Assembly: GCA_016081115.2 (NCBI GenBank)
Contig: JABTTQ020000669.1
Location: 116,001-180,000 of the forward strand
Length of the DNA: 64,000 nucleotides
Source of the DNA: Rehmannia glutinosa
Lineage: Eukaryota > Streptophyta > Magnoliopsida > Lamiales > Orobanchaceae
Reading direction: 5' to 3'
The notes beneath the pieces were generated by a model. That model saw nothing but the letters and a program-made list of their open reading frames with translations. It made no database searches and was not told the origin of the DNA. Shown one piece after another: positions 44,734 through 57,752 of the stretch. The translations under genes were made by a program, and so were the position numbers. Every line of letters begins with the position of its first letter. The first letter of the stretch is position 1.

Positions 44734-45529
44734 GAGCAACTCCAAAGACTACGCAAAATAAGAGAATCCACTATTTTAGTGGAGAAAATCACTCCAGAAA
44801 TCCTCAAACGTCACTACAATTAGGGGGATGTGAAGCAGACCGCTACATGTAGCGACTGGACCGTTCACACGCTATTATTTTTTTGTTTTCATTTTTTTTT
44901 TATATTTTGATTTCTTAAATTAGTTGTTTACTAGGTTACTTCTTATTTATTTTAGGAACTCTTTTACTTCTTACTTACTAATAATAAATTAATATATTAA
45001 GTTCCTAATTACCATGTGACATCTTTTATAAAATTTGTTTTATTGTTAATTATTATATTATATTCAAATATATATAAAAAATTAAAAACTAATTTATAAG
45101 TAAAAAATTACTTAAGTAAGAAAAAATTTATAACACATATTCATAAAATTACAATAACTTTAAAAAACATCAAATAACCTAAAATACATTAAATTAAAGA
45201 AAGATTACCACAACCTAAAACATATAATAACCTAATAGACATACATAAAATATCAAATACATAATATATTAATTGTATTAGTGCATACTATATTTATACT
45301 TAATTATAATAAATTAAATTAAATTTTAAACATAACTATAAAAATATGTTAATTATATATATAAATTGATAAAAATATTAATTCAATATAATAAAGAATC
45401 AAAATAAAATATTCTATTTTAGAGTGAAATTTAGAGTTAACTGTTGGAGTCGAATTTAGAATTCCTCTAAATTTTCCTCTAAAATAGTATAAATTCACAC
45501 AAAAATAGTGGAAATTATCGGAGATGCTC
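44734..45529. mobile_element. PIF/Harbinger-type MITE with TAA target duplication
   Basis: The ends GAGCAACTCC (44734) and GGAGATGCTC (45529) are inverted repeats, each bordered by TAA (44731-44733 and 45530-45532), the 3-bp TSD of the Harbinger superfamily. Inner blocks CTATTTTAG-TGGAGAAAATC and TAGAGTGAAATTTAGAG near the two ends are also related. There is no coding frame. Confidence 0.7.
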
Positions 45530-45532
45530 TAA

Positions 45533-47366
45533 TCTATTCGAATTTACTCCATAGCCACCTTTTAAAATAAACCCATTATTTGATTGTTTTAATTCTTGGA
45601 TTTTTCTAAAAAGAATATTTTTGTTTGAGGTTTGATTCGGCTTGGGGGTATTTTTCCAATAACTCTAATGAGTTGTTTGTCATATTGCAATCATTTCTGT
45701 CCCTCGATTACCTATAAAAACGTGACTGACACACCATGTGGAACTGTGGAATCTTAAAGGGACCAAACCAAAATGGCAACGTGGTAGGTGGGTCAATTTC
45801 ATATCGCACGTTTGTAAAACTCAAGTATATTTGTGTGGGTTAGAAAAGTATTTGTACTAGTAAAAAAAAGTCAGGCAACAATAAAGAAAGAGTTAACTCA
45901 CTTACATAATGTACCGTTTGTTGGGGGACAAAATTGATTTTTCCCAATATTTTTTATTTTAATTATTTTATTCATTATTTAATTCCAAATAATTTTCTAT
46001 TATCATCGATTATTATTGGATCGCACATATAATTATCCACTCCATGCACCTGTTTTCTCCTACGAGACCCATGCGGCCCATCATTTCATCAACCTAGGTA
46101 TGAAAAATGTCCATCCTCATTATTTGTAAATAATTTGAATTATTCGCAATTAATTACTATACTTTGCTTTGGAATTCTCCTATTACCGGTTGGGACAACC
46201 TCAGGGTTCATCTGACCTGAATTTATCGCAAGTTTCCATCTCAAGAACTACCAGTTCTGGAGAAAAAGTTGCACTAATATTCATAAACATTTACTTGGAG
46301 TTATCTGCAGCATCATCACGGTTAATTACCTTTTTTTTGTTCCAAATAAAATAAAACTTTTATAAATTAGTAGTCTTGGATTATAAAGGACCATTAATGA
46401 AAAAAAGGTATTAATTAACTGATAAACATATAAATTATTAACTTATAAAATATGCTTAACTATTTAATAAACATATAATTAATTAATAAAAATCCATTAT
46501 TTTTATTAATAAATTGAATATGAATTTATTTCATTGAACATACTTTTTAAAATCATTGTTATTGAGTTGATTTAACTAAATACATTCAAAAAAATTAAAT
46601 TAAAAATAACTTTAGAAATTGTTGCACATTTCTAAATACTTTTAAAGAAACATAAATTGTAGATATTTATGACGGAAATTTATTGAAAGGTATGTGAGAT
46701 ATTTTTAAAATTAATTCTTATGAAACGAAAGTATCACAATCTTTATAAGGATTTTAGAAAATGTTTCAATATATATCTACAAGAATAAAATTTACAATTT
46801 TAACAAATTATTCATTTATTATATGAATGGGACAGAGTCATATAAGGTTTTTCAGAAAACTAGTACCTTGTTAATTTAACCTATTATCTCAAATATGGAT
46901 CATTTAAAATTATTAAAAGAATAAGTATTGATTTATAATTTTTTTGCTCTTTACACCCATAAGGCATAAACCAATAAATGGGGCTATATGACGGGCCTTA
47001 TATTTACGTATTATGTCAAAATAGTTATATATATATATATATACACAACAAACCCCTTTCTAAATCTGTTTTCCCGATTAAATACAACTTGCTAAAAAAA
47101 CTTTATCGGTTTTTCTTTAACAAAGTTGACCAATTAATTTATTTATGGAGTAATGACCAATTTTTTTCTATCAGGGTTGATTATTTAACTTATTTATGGC
47201 CTAATTAATAGATTGACAATAATTTCGGTTAATATAAGATGTTAATATTTTGCTGTTTGTAATATAATTAAGGAAAATAGTTATAAGGAAAATTGACCTT
47301 TTTAAATAATCAGTACTCCTATTTTTAATCTTGGAAAACAATCAATTAAATTTTTTAGAGGGAAAA
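45533..47366. other. AT-rich intergenic DNA, no gene seen
   Basis: A short plus-strand frame at 46169-46354 has no recognisable domain. The bases before 47367 are GGAAAA, the near-TSD of the copia element. Confidence 0.5.
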
Positions 47367-47837
47367 TGTTGGAATAAACTTTAGTGAATAATATCACTTT
47401 AACCCAGGAGCCTTCATATCGAATTATCAAAAATCAAAACTAGATTGCGGAAGCGTACCTAAATCCATAGCAATTAGTTTTGGGATCTGGCCTTCTAGAT
47501 CTACACGTCTCGAAGCTTTTCAGAGAACCCTTTAGTTTTCTCCGTAGGTTTCTTTTTGACGATGGGATAGTAGAATAGAATGTCGTAGACGTGTGACCTA
47601 GGGACCATAACCCTTATATAGCTGTATTATATTGGGTACCCTATTTTAGTCCATCATTAAAATAGGAATAACGCATTAAGTCTCTACACATTAAAGGCCC
47701 ACACCATATTAGATACATTAAAGCCCAATTCTTTAAACCTTATTTGATCACTTATAAAATGGGCTTAACCTTAATTGACAGTCCACAATACATAATAATT
47801 TCACATATAAGCCCAACGTTGGATTAATGATCCAACA
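47367..47837 (-). repeat. Copia-2 3' LTR
   Basis: It is 471 bp and more than 90 percent like the right LTR by eye. It differs mainly by 13 extra bases at about 47612-47625 (after TTATATAG). Confidence 0.9.
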
Positions 47838-49720
47838 ATCTCCCACTTGGGCTATATGTGTAACTTTATAAATATGTATTGTAAAAAAATAACCATATGA
47901 GCTCAACTTGTTGTCATAACGAAAAGTATCTGTAACCAATCCGATCCAATAATCATACCAACATAGGATCAAAGTAGCCTTCGTTACATTTATCGTAACT
48001 CGACCCATCAATGGTCACATATGTCAATATAATTAAAGACATGGATCATGATGTGGATGTGTAGCATGGAAATTTCATGCAATGTGATCTTAACATGCCT
48101 AATTCCAACTGGTCCACCTTACCTTAGTGAGATCAAACAATATGCCAAAATCAAAGTGTGAATTTACTGAAATTTTATCTCTGCAGATCTTCAACTAAAG
48201 TAACAAAAAATGTGTCTACATTAAAGAACATTATAATTACAAAACTCCCACTAGAACTGAATATTCTTTAAAAACTGTATATCCTGAATCGATTTGACAC
48301 CCATATGAACAACAAGTTCATGAAACCCTTTTGGGTGACAATCCCTTAGTAAACGGATCTCGATAATGGAGTTTGTACCGTATGTTCTATAGACACCTGT
48401 CCACTTTGACTTATTTCTTTAACAATAGGAACTTGATCTATTTATCTTTAATCTTCGTCGAGTTCCTGTTGTTTGGAATATAGCATTGATGACTCAATGT
48501 CACAAATTTAGTGGTATTTTAGTACCATCTACATATGCAGCCTCGTGACAAACTTTCGCAACTATAATCCATGACCTGGATGTTCCTTAACAATGAAATT
48601 TGCTACCATGATAGAAGAGTAGAATATAGAAGACTGTTTAGGACTCTTTCACAACTAGCAAAAATACATAGGCCAACTTAATTATCATGTTATCTTGACA
48701 TCCAATAAAATCAGATTCAGTATACTGAATGATCTCAAATTGATCAGACCTCTGATATGTGAGCATGTACCTTTCTTTATCCATAAGTACCTTTAACGTA
48801 TTTGGCTGCTTTTCAATTGTCTATATTCCTGATGTACTCATATATCTACAAAAAATATACGCAATATCCAACTGCGTACATACCTAAGCATACATCTGAC
48901 TCCTTACTGCCGAAGCATAAGGAATATTTTGCATTTTATTTTCCTCAAAATCATTCTACGGGCACCAATTAAGACTAAACTTGTCTCCCTAAGCCATAGG
49001 GTCTTGATTTGGTTTACAATCATGCATGCCATTTGAAGGACCTTTTCGATATAACTCTTTTGTGATAATCTAGAGTACTCTGAGAATAATCTCATTGTAT
49101 TTATATTCTAACACAAAAGAGACATCACCAAAATCTTTCATTTCAAGATTCTTAATCAGAAATCTCTCGGTGTTGTGCAATAAGCCTATGTCATTGATGG
49201 CAAGCAAAATGTCATCGACATACAAAAATAGAAATATATACTTGCTCCCACATAACCTATGATATATTCAATCATCAACCAAATTCATCTCAAAACCAAA
49301 CGAGACGATCACTTGATGAGACTTTAAATACCATTCTCCAGATATTTGCTTGAGTTCATGGATGGATTTCTTAAGTTTGCAAACTATATCCTTTGAGTCT
49401 TCCGACACAAAGTTTTCACGTTGCACCATATAATTTGCCTCATCAATGTCACCATTGATAAACAACGTCTTTACATCAATCTAATGTAACTCAAGATCAA
49501 AGTGTATCACCAATGCCATTATAATCCTGAAAGAGTCTTTCAAAGAAACTGAAGAGAAAATCTCTTTATAGTTGATGCTTTCTTTCTGTGTAAAGCCATT
49601 TACGACAGGACGAGCTTTGTACCTTCTCTCATTGCCTCTTGAATCTTTCTTGGTATTAAATATCTATTTGCAACCAATGAGTTTCGCACCTTATGGCAAT
49701 AGGACAAGTTACCATGCGTC
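47838..49720 (-). pseudogene. Copia-2 pol remnant: reverse transcriptase and RNase H
   Basis: Minus-strand translation from 49720 shows IFNTKKDSRGN, ERRYKARPVV and GFTQKESINYKE (RT N-terminus), then the frame 49465-49268 with INGDIDEANYMVQ and KKSIHELKQISGEWYL. About 49250-49150 gives FLYVDDILLA, containing the YVDD catalytic motif in another frame, and further on MKDFGDVSFVLEYK. The RNase H part toward 48300 is too decayed to read. Several stops and frame changes are present, so no active enzyme is made. Confidence 0.75.
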
Positions 49721-49725
49721 ATTGT

Positions 49726-51177
49726 TGTTCGCCTTATTTTTAGCTTCACCGCAAGTGTACGGTGTAGTTTATAGAATAGGGTAAGCAAGGTCGTATCCAC
49801 GGAGACTAATAAATTTATGTGCTAAGTATTTAACTAAGATAGTCTTATTTTTATTTAGACGATCAAAATTTGATAATTGTAGTAGAAGTAAAGACAAGAT
49901 TAACCACAAAAACACAAGATGAAAATAATAATGGAATTATCAAAGGAATGAAATGGATTCGGGTTATGGTTTCAATTAATATTCCTCTTGTTGTCCAATT
50001 TAATCAAATCCAAAGTTATCATCAATACACCTATAAGACGATCACAACGATATTTTATCCTCCTCTCGAGATGTATATAAAGTGTAGATTGAAATATCTA
50101 TGCTAAAGATCTCTACTCAACATAAGATACACAACTCCCAAATGCACAAAAGATCATATATCCTCACAAATATTCACAAACCTCTTGATTATACAAATAT
50201 TCATGTCAAGTACCCAAGATCTAATATTGAAACTCATCTCTCGAATTATGAATCAATATATCAAACATGCTAAATCATTGGCCAAATGATAAAACAAGAA
50301 TAAGAACAAAGTACTCAAATAGGCTTCAAGACAATAACTTCAATTAAGATTAAAACATTCAACAAGAGTTCAATTAATCTACTTCCAAAACTTAGGAAAT
50401 CACAAGAAGTTTAGCTATTCATTACAAACAAACAACTCATAGACAAATTGTTTATATTCATGACAAGCTAAAATGAAAGATTAAAGCACAAAGAATGAGA
50501 AAACTTAGGGAAAGTAGATAATATCTCGATTAATCTTCAATCCTCGAGCCCGATTCGACCCGATTCTTCCTTGATTCTTCCTTGATGAAGTTGAGCTATT
50601 TCTTGTGTTCTTGGGTCTTTTCCGCACCTTTCCTCTATGCCCTAGTTCAAGCCTCCCATGTATCTATTTATAGTACCCCTGTTTTAGATCTCAAAATCGG
50701 ACTTTTATTGTTTTTCCGCCACGCCACCAGCTGCAGCAAGCAGCACATAACACACTCGGGCTGCAGTCGCTCATCCAAAATTTGGCCATCGCCCGATTTT
50801 CGCCTCCATGCCGTTCCTGCAAATCATCCAAACGTCCGAATTCGGTTTTGAGTCCTTCATCAAAGTTGTAGCACTATATCTTAGCTTTCTATATCCACTT
50901 GAATCACCTCAATATAAATTTTGTAGAGAGTTATGGCCAAAATACTAAACCCCGCAAATGATGGAAATTTCAAACGCATTTGGACGTTTCTTCAAATCAA
51001 TCTCTCGTTGTTTGATCGTTCATACTTATTTTGATACATGATTCATTAATATGACTATAAACTCAATATAATTGCCTCTCAACATGGCTTGGCTACTCAA
51101 ATGACTCAAAATACTCAAAAACAACACAATACTCAAGTCTAGGAAGCCCAAATCATTGGTATAAAATCAAGTGAACA
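49726..51177 (-). repeat. Gypsy-NA LTR 1 (left, 1452 bp)
   Basis: The ends are TGTTCGCC and GTGAACA on the plus strand. A polypurine tract (AAGTTTGGGGGTATT on the minus strand) lies next to it at 51178-51192. Confidence 0.9.
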
Positions 51178-53130
51178 AATACCCCCAAACTTAAACTGTT
51201 GGCCGTCCCGGTCTACACTTTTAAAAACAAGACAAAACATGACTGGGAGTAATGAAAAGTTGAACGCACAACAGCTCCATAAAAATTTGTATTGTTCATC
51301 GTAGGTATCAAGCAATGAATTAACCAAGCCTCAAACATCTAACATAGAGCACATATTAAAGAAACCATGGTAAATGCTAAGAATTACACCTCACAAAGAT
51401 CAAGTGTATACTCTCATCTCGAATGAATATAGGACATGTTTACGCTCAATTCAATTCAATATTGCAGAATTACCATAGGCTTGCCAATCGTCTCAATATC
51501 TCCGCCACTAGGATGTATGCAAAATTGTGAATCAAAAAGGACTTTTTCCCTTTGGTTGTAATGAAGGCTTTTTGGTTAGGGTAGGAAAATATAGATAGAG
51601 TGACTCAAACTCAATCGTATAGATCGGTGAGCAAATAAATCATCTATATTAAAGCTCAATATGCTACTCAAATCATCTCTCATTTTCACCAACTCTTCTT
51701 ATCCCCATCCCCTTTCTTTTGTAAACTCAACCATTCACATTACAATTCTTAACCTCCAAGTTCATTCAAAGAAAACTCATTCGTAAAGCCGATTTTTTTT
51801 TCCGACATTTATATGAGTTTTCAACATTTCATTTCTCTTCATTTCTTCCTCTTTTGTTCCCATCAACCAACTATAACACCACCTTCTAACATTTTGATTT
51901 CACACATTCACCATTATTCAATCCCTTTACTCAATGATATACGCTCAAGTGTTGGGTAAAAGATTTATCAAGTTAAGGCTTGAATTGTGGCTATAAAAAA
52001 TTAGGCAATAGGCTCAAGTTGGCTAACTAGGGATTTCAATATCATCATTAGGTAAGCAAAAGGCTTGAAGGGCTAACAAAATGGCCTTTGATCATTTTCA
52101 CACCGCATACAACATGTGACCTTGACAGAGATATACGAGCAAGTTCTAGAATTCTAACAACATGAATGATACACTCAAATCAACAACAAGATCGCATATG
52201 ATGAAAGCGGTAAAAAGGCACAAAAGCTCACGAGGCTTGGAAATACGTAATTCAAAGCATCAAACCATGTTCTCAATATCCACATGCTCAATATCATCTA
52301 CTCATGGCTCAATCAACTCAAACTTAACACCCAATCAAAACAATACAAATTTTCCAAAAATGCAGCACGAGTCGCAATCAAGAGATCAACTCACTCCCTA
52401 AAATCTATGAAAGCAATAAACATGCTAAAACTGTAAACATGCTACTAATGCAAATGCAACTTAAAATGCTCTACATGCAACTATATGAAAGCACACAAAC
52501 AAATGCGATTTTTTTTTTACACACTTCAAATCAAAATACTCACACATTTCAAATCAAAATACTAATTCTTCCCCCAAACTTGAATGAAATTATATCGAAA
52601 CAAGGGAAAAGATAGAATTTTAAGAAAGAAAAATGTGAAGTTACCATTGGGTTGCCTCCCAACAAGCGCTAGATTTACCGTCTATAGCTCGACGTATGAA
52701 TTGGTGCCTCCCTTGAATGCATATATTAGCTGCTTTGGGTCATGGTCAAGTGCCATATTTGCCTTACTTGCACCTAATAATGCATACTTGGGGTGTCCAA
52801 ACAAGGATTTGAGTCTGGTGTAGGAATATCTTGTCCCGGTTTACGTGTATGTTGTTCGTTTGCATACGTATGATCAGTGTTTTCTCGCTCGGGAACAACT
52901 TTCTTATAATATCTCGCACGAATCGCTCATTCGTACACGCTTGGGTTGTGTGTTCCTTGTCCTGTTTTTGTTCCTTTTCGGCGCCACATACTATTTGACC
53001 GTGCATAGACATACAATGCGTGTGTGGTTTCAACTTTCTTGCTCTTCCAGGATCTTCAACTCCTCGTATTCGATATCATTCCTTCGATGAATGACACTAT
53101 ATTGTTCCTTTGAGTTGATTTCGGTGGTGC

Positions 53131-53556
53131 TCAAAAAGCGCTCTTTTGTTGTTGCCCACCAACAATTGTAACTAATTGGCCCATTTGAGTCTCGAGATTT
53201 TTCAATTGTGAATCCATAGTATTGGCCAATTGTGTCAATTGCAACTTCATCTTGTCCATCTTTGCTTCGTTCTTGGTAAAGTTATTTCTCATTTCCCTCA
53301 TGAATAAATTTATTTGACTCATGAATGAAGTCGTTTGATTCATGAATGAAATGAGGGCGTCTTCCAAAGATGGGTTTGCCTCTACATCGGTAAACCCATT
53401 TATTACATTGAAGCTTGATGGTGGTGGAATCACATTCTCCGTATTATCATATGAAAAATCTTCGTAATTCCTCCAATCTGAACAATAGTGTGTTGGAGTA
53501 GGATTATTCCAATAACTGTAGAAATTCCAGTTATTGAAATAATTGGCTTCTTCCAT
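53131..53556 (-). CDS. Gag-like protein, copy A (truncated)
   Basis: A 141-residue frame starts MEEANYFNNWNFYSYW and continues through a predicted coiled coil (residues about 75-130) ending in LETQMGQLVTIV, the motif seen at the C-terminal side of many plant gypsy Gag proteins. It lacks a recognisable capsid core and zinc knuckle. Compared with copy B it stops early, after GGQQQKSAF, because of a small length change near 53135. Its product, if made, could only support packaging in trans. Start choice is the first ATG after the primer site, shared with copy B. Confidence 0.55.
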   Translation of the reverse strand: MEEANYFNNWNFYSYWNNPTPTHYCSDWRNYEDFSYDNTENVIPPPSSFNVINGFTDVEANPSLEDALISFMNQTTSFMSQINLFMREMRNNFTKNEAKMDKMKLQLTQLANTMDSQLKNLETQMGQLVTIVGGQQQKSAF

Positions 53557-53704
53557 CCGAACGGGTGCACCTATACCAATTCAAACAAACAAATCAACCA
53601 TTGTAGAAGTAGAATTTACAAAAGAAAAATGAAATAAAATAAAAAAATGTCTAAATTAAGAATAATTCTATCTATCGCAATATTAGCACCAAAAATTATA
53701 TTAG

Positions 53705-53722
53705 TCCCCGGCAATGACGCCA
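53705..53722 (-). promoter_or_regulatory. Primer binding site, internal region A
   Basis: The plus strand reads TCCCCGGCAATGACGCCA, two changes (C to T, G to A) from the 3' end of plant tRNA-Asp, both at CpG positions. Confidence 0.8.
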
Positions 53723-53728
53723 AAAACT

Positions 53729-55201
53729 TGTTCACCTTATTTTTAGCTTCACCGCAAGTGTACGGTGTAGTTTATAGAATAGGGTAAGCAAGATCGTATC
53801 CACGGAGACTAATAAATTTATGTGCTAATTATTTAACTAAGATAGTCTTATTTTTATTTAGACGATCAAAATTTGATAATTGTAGTAGAAGTAAAGACAA
53901 GATTAACCACAAAAACACAAGATGAAAATAATAATGGAATTATCAAGGGAATGAAATGAATTCCCGGGTTATGGTTTCAATTAATATTCCTCTTGTTGTC
54001 CAATTTAATCAAATCCAAAGTTATCATCAATACACCCATAAGACAATCACAACGGTATTTTATCCTCCCTCTCGAGATGTATATAAAGTGTAGATTGAAA
54101 TATCTATGCTAGCATCTCTGCTCAACATAAGATACACAACTCCCAAATGCACAAAAGATCATATATCCTCACAAATATTCACAAACCTCTTGATTATACA
54201 AATATTCATGTCAAGTACCCAAGATCTAATTTTGAAACTCATCTCTCGAATTATGAATCAATATATCAAACATGCTAAATCATTGGCCAAATGATAAAAA
54301 AAGAATAAGAACAAAGTACTCAAATAGGCTTCAAGACAATAACTTCAATTAAGATTAAAACATTCAACAAGAGTTCAATTAATCTACTTCCAAAACCCGG
54401 AAATCTCAAGAAGTTTAGCTATTCATTACAAATAAACAACTCATAGACAAATTGTTTATATTCATGACAAGCTAAAATGAAAGATTAAAGCACAAAGAAT
54501 GAGAAAACTTAGGGAAAGTAGATAATCTCTCGATTAATCTTCAATCCTCGAGCCCGATTCGACCCGATTCTTCCCTTGATTCTTCCTTGATGAAGTTGAG
54601 CTATTTCTTGTGTTCTTGGGTCTTTTCCGGCACCTTTCCTCTATGCCCTAGTTCAAGCCTCCCATGTATCTATTTATAGTACCACTGTTTTTAGATCTCA
54701 AAATCGGACTTTTATGTTTTATCCGCCTACAGGAGGGGCAGTCACAAGACATACACACCCCCAGCCTGCAGCGCTCATCCAAAATTTGGCCACACGCCCA
54801 TTTTCGCCTCCGCTGCCGCAAAGTGCCTCGTTTTGGCGCTGCAGCGCCATCCAAACGTCCGAAGTCGGTTTTGAGTCCTTCATCAAAGTTGTAGCCTATC
54901 TCTTAGCTTTCTATAGCCACTTGAATCACCTCAATATAAATTTTGTAGAGAGAGTTATGGCCAAAATACTAAACCCTGCCAGTGATGGAAATTTCAAACG
55001 CATTTGGACGTTTCTTCAAATCAATCTCTCGTTGTTTGATCGTTCATACTTATTTTGATACATGATTCATTAATATGACTATAAACTCAATATAATTGCC
55101 TCTCAGCATGGCTTGGCTACTCAAATGACTCAAAATACTCAAAAACAACACAATACTCAAGTCTAGGAAGCCCAAATCATTGGTATAAAACCAAGTGAAC
55201 A
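53729..55201 (-). repeat. Gypsy-NA LTR 2 (middle, 1473 bp)
   Basis: It has the same ends as the other two. It serves as 5' LTR for internal A and 3' LTR for internal B. Confidence 0.9.
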
Positions 55202-56950
55202 AATACCTCCAAACTTAAACTGTTGGCCGTCCCGGTCAACACTTTTAAAAATAAGACAAAAGATGACTGGGAGTAATGAAAAGTTGAACGCACAACAGCT
55301 CCATAAAAATTTGTATTGTTCATCGTAGGTATCAAGCAATGAATTAACCAAGCCTCAAACATCTAACATAGAGCACATATTAAAGAAACCATGATAAATG
55401 CTAAGAATTACACCTCACAAAGATCAAGTGTATACTCTCATCTCGAATGAATATAGGACATGTTTACGCTCAATTCAATTCAATATTGCAGAATTACCAT
55501 AGGCTTGCAAATCGTCTCATATCTCCGCCACTAGGATGTATGCAAAATTGTGAATCAAAAAGGACTTTTTCCCTTTGGTTGTAATGAAGGCTTTTTGGTT
55601 AGGGTAGGAAAATATAGATAGAGTGACTCAAACTCAATCGTATAGATCGGTGAGCAAATAAATCATCTATATTAAAGCTCAATATGCTACTCAAATCATC
55701 TCTCATTTTCACCAACTCTTCTTATCCCCATCCCCTTTCTTTTGTAAACTCAACCATTCACATTACAATTCTTAACCTCCAAGTTCATTCAAAGAAAACT
55801 CATTCGTAAAGCCGATTTTTTTTTCCGACATTTATATGAGTTTTCAACATTTCATTTCTCTTCATTTCTTCCTCTTTTGTTCCCATCAACCAACTATAAC
55901 ACCACCTTCTAACATTTTGATTTCACACATTCACCATTATTCAATCCCTTTACTCAATGATATACGCTCAAGTGTTGGGTAAAAGATTTATCAAGTTAAG
56001 GCTTGAATTGTGGCTATAAAAAATTAGGCAATAGGCTCAAGTTGGCTAACTAGGGATTTCAATATCATCATTAGGTAAGCAAAAGGCTTGAAGGGCTAAC
56101 AAAAATGGCCTTTGATCATTTTCACAATTCGCATACAACATGTGACCTTGACAGAGATACCAGAGCAAGTTCTAGAATTCTAACAACATGAATGATACAC
56201 TCAAATCAACAACAAGACTGCATATGATGAAAGCAGTAAAGGCACAAAAGCTCACAGGCTTGGAAATACGTAATTCAAAGCATCAAACCATGTTCTCAAT
56301 ATCCACATGCTCAATATCATCTACTCATGGCTCAATCAACTCAAACTTAACACCCAATCAAAACAATACAAATTTTCCAAAAATGCAGCACGAGTCGCAA
56401 TCAAGAGATCAACTCACTCCCTAAAATCTATGAAAGCAATAAACATGCTAAAACTGTAAACATGCTACTAATGCAAATGCAACTTAAAATGCTCTACATG
56501 CAACTATATGAAAGCACACAAACAAATGCGATTTTTTTTTACACACTTCAAATCAAAATACTCACACATTTCAAATCAAAATACTAATTCTTCCCCCAAA
56601 CTTGAATGAAATTATATCGAAACAAGGGAAAAGATAGAATTTTAAGAAAGAAAAATGTGAAGTTACCATTGGGTTGCCTCCCAACAAGCGCTAGATTTAC
56701 CGTCTATAGCTCGACGTATGAATTGGTGCCTCCCTTGAATGCATATATTAGCTGCTTTGGGTCATGGTCAAGTGCCATATTTGCCTTACTTGCACCTAAT
56801 AATGCATACTTGGGGTGTCCAAACAAGGATTTGAGTCCTGGTGTAGGAATATACTGATCTGGTTTACGTGTATGTTGTTCGTTTGCATACGTATGATCAG
56901 TGTTTTTCTCGTTCTGGAACAACTTTCTTATAATATCTCGCACGAATCGC

Positions 56951-57580
56951 TCATTCGTACACGCTTGGGTTGTGTGTTCTTGTCCTGTTTTTGTTCCTTT
57001 TCGCGCCACATACTATTTGACCGTGCATGACATACAACTCATGTGTGTGGTTCGAACTTTCTTGCTCTTCCAGGATCTTCAACTCCTCGTATTCGATATC
57101 ATTCCTTCGATGAATGACACTATATTGTTCCTTTGAGTTGATTTCGGTGGTGCTCAAAAACTGGCTCTTTTGTTGTTGCCCACCAACAATTGTAACTAAT
57201 TGGCCCATTTGAGTCTCGAGATTTTTCAATTGTGAATCCATAGTATTGGCCAATTGTGTCAATTGCAACTTCATCTTGTCCATCTTTGCTTCGTTCTTGG
57301 TAAAGTTATTTCTCATTTCCCTCATGAATAAATTTATTTGACTCATGAATGAAGTCGTTTGATTCATGAATGAAATGAGGGCGTCTTCCAAAGATGGGTT
57401 TGCCTCTACATCGGTAAACCCATTTATTACATTGAAGCTTGATGGTGGTGGAATCACATTCTCCGTATTAGCATATGAAAAATCTTCGTAATTCCCCCAA
57501 TCTGAACAATAGTGTGTTGGAGTAGGATTATTCCAATAACTGTAGAAATTCCAGTTATTGAAACAATTGGCTTCTTCCAT
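56951..57580 (-). CDS. Gag-like protein, copy B
   Basis: A 209-residue frame is nearly identical to copy A over the first 138 residues, then continues through KEQYSVIHRRNDIEYEELKI to RTRTHNPSVYE. The first 60 residues are rich in Asn, Tyr and Pro. Residues about 70-135 form a heptad pattern (FMREMRNNF to LETQMGQL), consistent with oligomerisation. No capsid signature, protease or CCHC motif is visible, so it is a remnant or a dedicated accessory Gag of a non-autonomous element. The ATG at 57580 is the first after the primer site at 57746-57729. Confidence 0.6.
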   Translation of the reverse strand: MEEANCFNNWNFYSYWNNPTPTHYCSDWGNYEDFSYANTENVIPPPSSFNVINGFTDVEANPSLEDALISFMNQTTSFMSQINLFMREMRNNFTKNEAKMDKMKLQLTQLANTMDSQLKNLETQMGQLVTIVGGQQQKSQFLSTTEINSKEQYSVIHRRNDIEYEELKILEEQESSNHTHELYVMHGQIVCGAKRNKNRTRTHNPSVYE

Positions 57581-57728
57581 CCGAATGGGTGCACCTATAC
57601 CAATTCAAAGAAACAAATCAAGCATTGTAGAAGTAGAATTTACAAAAGAAAAATGAAATAAAATAAAAAAATGTCTAAATTAAGAATAATTCTATCTATC
57701 GCAATATTAGCACCAAAAATTGTATTAG

Positions 57729-57746
57729 TCCCCAGCAACGGCGCCA
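57729..57746 (-). promoter_or_regulatory. Primer binding site, internal region B
   Basis: The plus strand reads TCCCCAGCAACGGCGCCA, one base from the tRNA-Asp 3' end. It lies six bases from the LTR end (CGAACA). Confidence 0.85.
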
Positions 57747-57752
57747 AAAACT

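Noticed and set aside
46169..46354. 61-residue plus-strand frame
   Set aside because: AT-rich surroundings, no domain, no promoter or splice pattern.
52162..57136. Repeated plus-strand frames in the two gypsy internal regions (52162-52401, 56188-56424, 52584-52823, 56606-56857)
   Set aside because: They are opposite to the element's coding strand or are non-coding 3' sequence, and carry no domain.
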